NCBI GenBank assembly: GCA_001584585.1
Contig: LSYV01000043.1
Span: forward strand, 885,503-902,330
Direction: 5' to 3'
DNA from: Gonium pectorale
Taxonomy: Eukaryota > Chlorophyta > Chlorophyceae > Chlamydomonadales > Volvocaceae
Length of the DNA stretch: 16,828 nucleotides
The translations under genes were made by a program, and so were the position numbers. This document shows, in pieces, positions 9,493-16,828 of the stretch. Under the pieces are notes generated by a model, which did not search any database, was not told where the DNA came from, and worked only from the letters and a program-made list of their open reading frames with translations. Each line of letters starts with the position of its first letter. Within the stretch, counting starts at the first letter, position 1.

Positions 9493-12400
9493 ATGTCGAT
9501 TGTAGGCTTTGCTTGGAGGCAGGGTTCTCCCCAGGGGGCGTGCCTCAACTCGCTCCGGCCATGCCGCCTCCCGGCTCGCCAAAGTGCAGCAGCACGCTCG
9601 CAGCCTGCACAGCCGGGCACCGCGACTCAGGCAGCAGTTGCACGGCCCCCAGCGATCGAAAGGCCTGGGGAGTCTGCAGGTTTGTGGACGACGCACCCTG
9701 GGTTCTCACGGGGGCTCCATCGATGTCCACCCGGTTGGCGGGGGCCCTGTCTGTCGGGATCAGTGGGCATGTCAGTCGTGTATGTTGGTGGCACGGTTGC
9801 CTGAGAGGCCACTTTGGGCGCAGCAGGGCCATTTGTTGGTTATGGGTCGGCAAGACCTCCTGGGCCGCGGCATTGAATCTGCTGCTTCTTGCGGCCCTGG
9901 CTCTGCACACTTAGCGCTGCGCTGTCGCATGTGCTCGCTCTCTGAGAAGTCGCCACCGTATTCAAAAGTATATCGCACCCTGCTCTTCTCCCCCCCCACT
10001 GCCACGCAGAGCAGCTCATGCGTGATTACCTGGCCGTGTGGGCGCCCCAGGTGCGTGGGTCCCAGACCGGTGCCCGTGCTGCGGCGGGTGTTGGCGGTTA
10101 CCCCTTGTAGACCCGTACTTAGGTAACTAACAACCAACTGCAGTACAATGAGTACGACTACTACGTGGCGCCGGAGGCCGTCCATGGCACGCTCCCGGAC
10201 GAGCTGCTTGGCAGCACGCTGTTCCTCATCGGACCGGGCCTGACGGAAGGCTATGGCACGTCGGTGCGCGACCCTTCGGATGCGGACGGCATGGTGCGTC
10301 CGTGCGTGCAACCTTCTCAGCAATGCACGGGGGGGGGGGAGGGGATCCACTGCAGTTCACAGGCCGTAACATGTCCGCCAGTTCATTTCGGGACATGCAC
10401 CACAGTGCGACTGGCGTCGGGTCGTGCGAGTGGTGCGTGGATTGGCGCTGCAGCCGGGTTTGGGGACAACGCTGGGCTCGTTCATTCCCGCGGGTTTGTC
10501 AGTTCCGTTATGCCCGCACCGTGCAGCTGGGGCCAAGAGAGCCGTTTTGTCGTTACCAATACAGGAGCGGCCGCACTCTTACTTCGCCTTTTGTGCGCCG
10601 CCTTGCCTCTTTATTTCCAGACCTTATTTCCTTCGGCCATGTGCGTGGTGCCCGCCCCCTTTGGGGACTCCGACAGGTGTGCAGCCTGGCCATCGGGGAG
10701 AGCGGGCGGGTCTTCTTCCGCAACCGCTACGTGCGCACCCCCTCCTTTGTGACCGAGCAGGTCCGGGCTGTGACTGGGGGCTGAGGGAATGTGGGACACA
10801 GTTACGGCGGCCACCGGCAGTACGAGGCGTCTTGCCGTACCTGTGAATAGGCACATAAACCCGGGACGGCTGTAGTAGACCCTGCTGGCGCAAACGGTCC
10901 AGCTGGCCGCCGGACTGTGTTGCTGGAGCTTGACCTCTGCGTTCCGCATTCGGTCCGCAGGCTCTTGGACGGCGTATCACCCGTGGGCTGCACGATCGTG
11001 GGGCGGCGGCGGTCTCTGGGCTGCACCAGCAGCCAGTTCTGGAGCAGCCAGTTGCAGCCAGCATGGGCCGCGTGGCCACCGGCGGCAGCGGCGGCACCGG
11101 CTCCAGCGGCAGCGTAAGCGGCAGGCCCGGCGGGTCGGATCGGGGCCGCCACTCCAGACACGACGACGGCGGTTGGGCGCAGGAGGACGAGCCCGGCGCC
11201 CGCGACAAGGCGGCGCGCACCCGGACCACCGACAGCGCTGCGCCGTCGACTCCGAAGCCCATCCGGTAGGGAGCGCGCGGTATGGTAGTCGGGTGCGGTT
11301 GTTGGGTGCACGCTGGGACGCTGCAGCGGGCGGGCGGGCGGTGTGTGTGAAGCCGGGGAGGGGGCATGCGCCCGGCTTGCCCCGGCCGCCCATCCACCCC
11401 GGCCTCCCTCGACACCCACGACCCCCACGTCGCTCCCTGCCTCCCACCTTCCCGCCTGCGGCCCCTACGTCCCCTCGGCCACTCGCCCCCACCTGCCCGC
11501 CGGCGGGGCCCTGCTCCCGCTCCTGCCCCTGCGCGCATGCAGGCTGGACCCGCTGGCGCTGCTCGGCCTGCCCCCCATGCCGCCTCTGTCCTCGCTCTTC
11601 AACCCGCTGGACACCAGCTTCAGGGTGAGTGTGCGGGGCAGGCCCTCCACCCCCCACCCCCACCCTCCCGGGCTGGCGGATGGGCGGGATACCGTACTGT
11701 CTGATATTGGCTGTAGCGTCCAGTATTTCCCCCGCACCCCGTCCGCTACTCCGGGATGAATCCGCGCGTGCTCACGTGGGGTCGTGGGCCGTTCGCGCGT
11801 TAAGGAGACGAGGCGTATGGAGACGACGACGGCGCATGGGCCGTCCGTAAGCTCCAACCCACCCACCCACCCCGCATGCGTGCGTGCAGGCTCCAGTCAA
11901 CGCCAACATCGTGTTCTGGGGCGGCCGGCTGCTGGCGTTCTCAGAGGTACGGCTGGAGCGGGGCCCAAGAGGGGGTGTGGCATGTGGCCGGTGGCCAGGG
12001 TGTGGACCTGCTGGCTGCATGCACGAGGTCCTGATCCTGGTACGTAGATAGGCGCACGTCTGCGCTGTCCATAGATGGGCTACAGCAGGGCGTCGGCCCC
12101 ATTTGCCGCCTCTGCTTGCACGGCCGCCTAGCCCACCGTCGTACGCCGACACTTCACGCCCTCTCTTTGCGGCTGCCGTACTACCTTGCTCCCCCCCAAC
12201 TCCCCAACTCCCCATCTCTCCATCGCCCCCACCACGCCAGCTCAAGGGCATGCATGCGAGGGGAGAGAGAGAGAGAGAGATGGGATGCACATGATGTGCC
12301 ACATCCGCGCTGCCAGCAACCGCGCCGAGCCCTCCGCTCCCAAACCCCTGGCTCCCAGCCGAATGCCCCAACCAACCATCCATGGCCGTATGTGGCGCCG

Positions 12401-15400
12401 TCCCTCGCCGCCCCAGGGGGGCTCGCTACCATACGAGCTGCACAAGCTATCCCTGGAGACGGTGGGGCCCTTCGACGCGGGCGGCACGCTGGCGGACATT
12501 GGCCGGCTGGTGGGAGGCTACAAGATCGTGCCTGCGCCGACCTCCTCCTCGTCGTCCGCGTCGCCGCCGTCATCAGGCGGGTAGTGCGGGAGGAGGGGGG
12601 GCGGGCCAAGCAGACGAGTCCGAGAGGGACGTGGGTAGTAGCCTGGGTGGTCAGTGCGCTGCCGCGGGCAGTGACAGTTCCGCGTGGGATGTGGGGCTTG
12701 GTCATCACGGGGGGGGGCGTGGGAGCGAAACCCACCACAACGGTCACATGGTGGGTAGTGCACGCTCAGGGGGACGCTCTGTCCGCGCGTTGAGCAGCGT
12801 CATGCGCATGTGCGGTGGTGGGAGGCAGTCAGGGTCTGATCCGTGGTCCATTGTCCCCTCCCCGGGGGCTGAGCAAGTCGACCGTCGTCCTCCGTCCTTC
12901 CAGCCCTCTTGCCACCCCCATATCCCTGCGTGTCCGGCCGCCCTCCGCAGGCAGCGCATCCTCTTCCTCCTCACCCCCCTCCTCGTCACAGCCGCCGGCC
13001 CAGCGGCTGGTCCTGATGGGCTGCGCGCAGAGCGGCCCCGACGTGCTGCTGCGTTGGGTGGAGCTGGGGCAGGATGGCAGACCAGTGGGTCAGCCCACCG
13101 CCTACCGGCTCCCAGGCGCTGCGGCTATGGGGGTCAAGGACTTCTGGGTCACGCAGCACCACTATGTGGTCGTGCAGGTGGGGCGTGGGAGTGCTTACTT
13201 CGCTGCGGTGCACATATGCGGGGGGTGTGGGGTCAAGGGCTCAGGGTCGGGGGTTGAACCCGATGGAAGCCCACTTGCGCGATGCGCGCGCCATGGTGCG
13301 CCGCGCTTGCTTGTGCGTCTTGTAAGCCCTGAGAACCTACATCACTTTTGCCAAATCAAATCACGAGGCGTCACCCCTGGACGGCCTCCCTGCCCTCCCC
13401 CCGGGCGTGTCGTGCGTGCCAGCACACACCGGCTCATGGGCCATCCAGCCACCACGTAGCCGCCCAGCCACCACCCAGCCGCCACCCAGCTTTGTACCCT
13501 GCGTCGCAGAACATCGACGTGTGCGTCGTGTCGTCAGCACCGACGCACCCTCCTCCCCGCTCTCAGACCCTGCTCCCGTTTAATGCGCCGCCCCTGCCGG
13601 TTCGCGCCCGCAGGCTCCGCTGGACCTGAACCCGCAGCGCTTCGTCACACGAGCCAGCGTAGGCTCCGAGTCGTTCATCGAGTGCTTTGACTGGGACCCA
13701 AGCCGCCCCGCGCGCGTCCACCTCGTGCCTCGGCCGCACAGCGCCACCGCGCCCGCTCCCACCGCAGCCGCGACTGCGCGGACGGACAGCCCGCCGCAGG
13801 AGCGCCGCAAGAGCTCGGTCCTCGTGTGGCCGCCGAAAGGTTCGTGCGTCCCGGCGCCAGCCAGCGCACCCCGCATGCGTACGTGCCGCGTGCCTCGCAT
13901 GCCACATCCCGCCCGCCGTGCCGCACCCGGTTGGCTTTTGGTTGACAGTAGACGCCCTGGGCGCGCAGCCAGAGCTCGTTGACTTCATATGGCTGGCCTC
14001 TTCAAATCGTGCGGCCGACCTTTGAACCACCATGCGACCAACCCAACCCAACTGGTCTTGTCTCCTTGCGGGCTTTTATCCCAGGTGGTCGGGTCTTGTC
14101 CCTCCCATGTCTGTAACTACCGTCACACCGGGACAAGAGCCCCAACCCTTGCGCCCGACCGCCCAGGCCCTGACGCCATCGTCGTGGACGCCCCGCCGCT
14201 GCTGCCCTCCCGCGCGGTGGGCTGCTACAGCCTGGACCCCGAGGGCGGGCAGCTGGTGCTGGACGCAGTGTGCACGCAGGTGGGCGGGAGGGTGGGAGGG
14301 TGGGTGGGGTCCGGGCGATGGGGTGGGGGTGGCGCGGGGGGGGGGCGCTTGGCCGCAGGTTTCGCCCTGTTGCGCCCCGTCAGGGCGGGTCACGGGAGTC
14401 GAGTGACGGCCCAGAGGAGCCAGAGGCGGTGCGCAGGAATGTGGAGATGAGAAGGAATGACGGGGATTGGCTGCGAATCCGGGTGCCTGGCGAGCTGTAA
14501 GGCACGGACGTTCGTGCCAATCGTAGCATTGCTGTGCGGCACAAACAGGTTGCAGAACGCCCGCTGGGTACAGGTCGGGTCAACACCCCTCACAACGAAG
14601 AGCCTTATACCTTCACACCTCCACAGGGGCTGCCGTCTGGCTCAGCGGTCGGGGCTCCGGACCCCCAACATGAGGAGGAGCACCGCAACTCAAGCCTGAA
14701 ACCCGAGCTCACGCGCATCACAGTCGACCTCAGGGCCCGCACCGCATCCGCATGCGTCCTGACACAGCGCGCCGTCACGGCCGCCGCTACCGCCGCCATT
14801 GGCGGGGTCTCCACCTCCACCTCCGCTGGTACAGCCCTGGCCTCCCTGGCCGGCCGCAACGGCGGCAGCCTGGCCGGCGCCGCCTATCACAACCTGTACC
14901 TCAGTGCCAGCGTCGCGGAGGGCGCCGGTGCCCGCTGGGCGCCGGCGCAGGTGCTCGTGCGGCTGCGGGTGCCGGCGCAGTTCGGTGTTCCGTCAGCGGC
15001 GGGGCGGGTGGAGGCGACGGCAGCCAGCAGCGCCGGCAGCAACAATGCGGGGGTGGCGGGGTGGCGGGGGGCTACTGCTGTGGGCGGCCGACGGTGTGGC
15101 AGCGTGGGCACCGAGGCGTGGGCGCCTGGGGACCGCGCCTTCCTGGGCCCGGTGGTGTTTGTACCACGCGGCTCCCCTGGCGCTGCGGGCACCAAAGCTC
15201 AGCACCCGCAATCATTGCCATCATCACCGCCCTCGCGGGCCAGGGCGGGACCAGGCGACGGGGCAGCTGGCGGCCCGGCCTCGCCGCTCCCACCACTGGA
15301 GTCGGAGGTGCTGGCGGCCGCCCGCCAGGCGGCAGCGGCCGCGGCGGCAGAGGCGCGGCTGCACGAGACAGCCGGCTGGCTAGTGGTCACAGTGCACGAC

Positions 15401-15583
15401 GCGGAGGCGGGCAGGGCCTCGCTGTGCGTGCTAGACGCCGCGGATGTGGCGGGGGGGCCGGTCGCCGTCGTTGAGCTGCCCCACCACCTGCCGCATGTAC
15501 GCGCGGTGTCCTTCACCCGCACATACTGCGGGCCCGGCGTTTCGGCTCCTCCTGACTGGCGACCGCGTGGTGCCGCAGCGTGA
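9493..15583 (+). CDS. Carotenoid cleavage oxygenase (RPE65/CCD) family protein lacking iron-ligand histidines, ~862 aa, 12 exons
   Basis: Beta-propeller family whose members cleave carotenoid or stilbene double bonds with iron. Exons: 9493-9679, 10010-10050, 10144-10293, 10677-10760, 10961-11265, 11543-11624, 11890-11946, 12417-12580, 12955-13177, 13614-13839, 14167-14279, 14627-15583. The phases agree throughout and sum to 863 codons with stop. Residues 1-62 are Arg/Ser/Ala-rich and resemble a plastid transit peptide. Family blocks follow: VHGTLPDELLGSTLFLIGPG (90-109), DADGMV with RNRYVRT (122-147), NANIVFWGGRLLAF (287-300), LPYELHKLSLETVGPFD (306-322), KDFWVTQHHYVVVQ (418-431), FDWDPSRPARVHLVPR (456-471), LVLDAV (536-541), FLGPVVFVPR, LDAADVAGGPVAVVELPHHL and SFTRTYCGPG (839-848). 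Positions that normally hold the four Fe-binding His appear as Tyr337, Lys418, about Gly525 and about Ala837, so catalysis is doubtful. Low-complexity insertions enlarge it beyond the usual 500-600 residues. Exon 1 and the 12580/12955 junction are the least certain parts; Met66 at 10018 is an alternative start. Confidence 0.83.
12261..12280 (+). repeat. GA dinucleotide microsatellite
   Basis: About nine GA units in the CCD-like gene intron 11947-12416. Confidence 0.9.
13441..13490 (+). repeat. CCAGCCACCAC-type short tandem repeat
   Basis: About four to five imperfect copies of a 10-11 nt unit (CAGCCACCAC or CAGCCGCCAC) in the CCD-like gene intron 13178-13613. Confidence 0.7.
14091..14142 (+). 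repeat. Intronic inverted repeat
   Basis: TCTTGTCCC (14094-14102) and GGGACAAGA (14130-14138) are exact complements separated by 27 nt. The stem extends with GGG/CCC at the base across one unpaired base. It lies in the CCD-like gene intron 13840-14166, close upstream of the acceptor at 14165-14166. Confidence 0.6.
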
Positions 15584-15944
15584 TGAGGACGGTTGGCTAG
15601 GCAGGGTGGGCTAACGACGCTTGCAATATGAGGCTAGGATGAGAGCTGCTTTGTGGCCTGGTGGGGCTCAGAACGGCTGGTACCATAAATTCCGGTAACC
15701 TTACTTTTTGAAGTGGGCGGTTACAGAGGTGAGGGAATGAGCTTTTTTTTCTGTGGAAAGGTTACAGGCGGAGAGGCGAGAAAGGGCGCAGACAACGAGA
15801 GGGACATGCAGCCCTCCCGTGATAATAACCACCGAAACCCTGCCCTAACTACAGAGCACCACGGCGGCCAAGACCAAACACCGACCACCGCTTTAGCCCC
15901 TGGCGGTCGGGCCTCGTCCCTCATCTCTGTAACCGTTCACATCG
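15584..15944 (+). other. 3' untranslated region of the CCD-like gene
   Basis: Sequence between the TGA at 15581-15583 and the probable cleavage region after the TGTAA at 15928-15932. It is less GC-rich than the gene and has T-runs near 15740-15750. No open frame of interest was found. Confidence 0.6.
15928..15932 (+). terminator. Polyadenylation signal TGTAA of the CCD-like gene
   Basis: TGTAA is the standard volvocalean poly(A) signal and lies about 345 nt after the stop codon. It is followed after 12 nt by a genomically encoded run of ten A (15945-15954), roughly where cleavage would be expected. Confidence 0.65.
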
Positions 15945-16080
15945 AAAAAAAAAACCGACGGCACACACAAAAAGAGAAGGAACCCTGCACCTAAAGACCA
16001 CAGAACAGGAATGCAGAAAGACGAAAAGAAAGGAAAGGAGACGCTGACCACCAGGACAAGAGAGAAACAGACCGAAAGGA
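15945..16080 (+). other. T-depleted, A-rich low-complexity tract
   Basis: This tract begins with ten consecutive A and continues as A/G/C sequence with only four T in positions 15951-16080. Such strand asymmetry is unlike anything else in the window. It could be a transcript leader, a mobile-element end or an expanded purine tract. It holds no recognised gene. Confidence 0.7.
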
Positions 16081-16083
16081 CCC

Positions 16084-16419
16084 GTGGAGCACAGGTCGGC
16101 CATAGCGGGGCCTTCTACCAGCGGACGGGACGACCAGGCATGTCGGGCGGGTGGCAGCAGGAGAGGCCGGTCCGACTGGAACGTGGTGGTGGCTGTGACG
16201 CCGTCCCAGCGCAACATGTTCCTTTCGGATGCCAAGGCCATCAGGCGCAAGGGGGGCGTGGTGGTGGCCCCCTACCTGACCGTGCTTGGCTGCGCACTTC
16301 GACGCAAGTTCGACGAGTTGCATGGGAAGGGTCTGTCCCTTCGGTGGCGGAAGGGCGTTGAGATTGAGTATATGGAGTCCGGGGGCTGGATGCTGTACGA
16401 TTTTGGGTACTTTGGATAG
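16084..16419 (+). CDS. Hypothetical protein or gene remnant, unrecognised
   Basis: The frame is open from 16048 to TAG at 16417-16419, but the first ATG in frame is at 16216 and would give only 67 residues. The frame opens at GTG 16084 for 111 residues. The stretch from DWNVVVAVTPSQRN through LRRKFDELHGKGLSLRWRKG to YMESGGWMLYDFGYFG looks like ordinary globular protein: hydrophobic beta-like segments, a charged amphipathic stretch and an aromatic end, with no low complexity. Codons are visibly less GC3-biased than in the flanking genes (CTT, TTG, ATT, TAT, TTT). It may be the last exon of an unseen gene, or part of a transposable-element gene that has lost its start. No family was recognised. 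A TGTAA lies 110 nt downstream. Confidence 0.35.
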   Translation: MEHRSAIAGPSTSGRDDQACRAGGSRRGRSDWNVVVAVTPSQRNMFLSDAKAIRRKGGVVVAPYLTVLGCALRRKFDELHGKGLSLRWRKGVEIEYMESGGWMLYDFGYFG

Positions 16420-16424
16420 GGCGT

Positions 16425-16438
16425 AGGGCTTCGGCCCT
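16425..16438 (+). other. Small TTCG-loop hairpin after the orphan frame
   Basis: AGGGC-TTCG-GCCCT forms a perfect 5-bp stem closing an UUCG-type tetraloop in RNA. It begins 5 nt after the TAG of the unrecognised frame. No T-run follows, so it is not a bacterial-type terminator. Confidence 0.6.
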
Positions 16439-16528
16439 GAGGAGCCGGTATACGGTTGTTGTCGTACGGGTGGTTTCTCTCAGAATAATACACACTAAGC
16501 CCACGAACCGGTCGCCCTGTGGGCCGAG

Positions 16529-16533
16529 TGTAA
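16529..16533 (+). terminator. Candidate polyadenylation signal TGTAA
   Basis: TGTAA 110 nt downstream of the stop of the unrecognised frame. Its position fits a short volvocalean 3' UTR, but transcription of this region is not shown. Confidence 0.35.
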
Positions 16534-16564
16534 GGCCTCTTCTTTAGGGCCCCTTTGTTTGCAC

Positions 16565-16590
16565 GGGGTTGGGTAGGGTTGGGTTGGGTT
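16565..16590 (+). repeat. GGGTT/TAGGG short tandem array
   Basis: Five adjoining G-runs spaced by TT or T/TA, mostly GGGTT pentamers with one TAGGGTT. It could form a G-quadruplex. It resembles telomere-like sequence but is too short and irregular to be a telomere. Confidence 0.75.
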
Positions 16591-16828
16591 GCGTTTCAGC
16601 TGTTGTTCGTGGGGGTTGCCTCTGGTGGTTTTGTCGGAGCTTGGCGGCTGCTTCCCTGGCCTGTATAGGCGTGGGAGGGAGTGGCGTCAGGCGGGAGCAG
16701 GGAAGGTCCCAGCCCCTGGCCATTAGGGCGTGGGGTATGGGCCTCGCCCTGAGAGAGGCAGGGTTGGAGCAGGAGGACTAGGCGGGTGTCCAGGAGTAGC
16801 CCTCTTTGAGGCTCTTCCTCAGGCGGTC

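Larger units (their letters stand above)
16420..16828. other. Right-edge noncoding sequence
   Basis: No recognisable gene. Besides the hairpin and TGTAA there is a GGGTT array (16565-16590). The open frame at 16569-16781 is Gly/Arg-rich without family resemblance and is treated as chance. Confidence 0.5.

Noticed and set aside
9402..9679. Alternative first exon starting at the ATG at 9402
   Set aside because: Ending at the same donor it has phase 2, whereas the micro-exon needs phase 1; it would break the frame.
10624..11538. 304-residue minus-strand frame over the CCD-like gene
   Set aside because: Antisense to exons supported by family blocks and intron phase; low complexity.
16565..16590. 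True telomere
   Set aside because: Only about 26 nt, irregular units, followed by ordinary sequence.
1..16828. CRISPR array, bacterial operon or prophage
   Set aside because: Genes are interrupted by spliceosomal introns; repeats are simple tandem arrays without regular unique spacers.

Overview
This window reads as nuclear DNA of a GC-rich green alga, most likely a volvocalean chlorophyte (the Chlamydomonas, Gonium and Volvox group). The reasons are the very high GC content, many short exons with GT..AG introns of about 90 to 930 nt carrying GTGCGT/GTGAGT/GTACGG-type donors and C-rich tracts before CAG acceptors, Ala/Gly/Ser/Pro-rich insertions in otherwise conserved proteins, G/C-rich minisatellites in introns, and TGTAA polyadenylation signals. 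The species cannot be fixed from the sequence alone. All gene models were built by hand, joining exons where intron phase and family similarity agree.

Layout: (1) 802-5428 (+) is the 3' part of an NhaD-type Na+/H+ antiporter gene of the plant chloroplast-envelope type. Eight exons are visible, and the 5' exons lie beyond the left edge. (2) 5429-8090 is a 2.66 kb convergent spacer of lower GC with no convincing gene; it holds a perfect 29-nt palindrome and a short minisatellite. (3) 8091-8995 (-) is a two-exon gene for a 144-residue DUF1764 protein. (4) 8996-9492 is a divergent intergenic region that probably contains two promoters. (5) 9493-15583 (+) is a 12-exon gene for an approximately 862-residue protein of the carotenoid cleavage oxygenase (RPE65/CCD) family. 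(6) 15584-16828 holds its 3' UTR, a striking T-depleted A-rich tract and an unrecognised open frame with less GC-biased codons, possibly from a mobile element.

The antiporter and the CCD-like protein probably both act at the plastid, but nothing here shows that the three genes form a pathway. The most interesting observation is that the CCD-like protein keeps most of the family fold yet, by eye, lacks all four iron-binding histidines. It may therefore be a non-catalytic member of the family. The second is an exact 21-nt duplication of the exon-2 acceptor region in the DUF1764 gene. It creates a second in-frame splice acceptor that would insert 70 residues.
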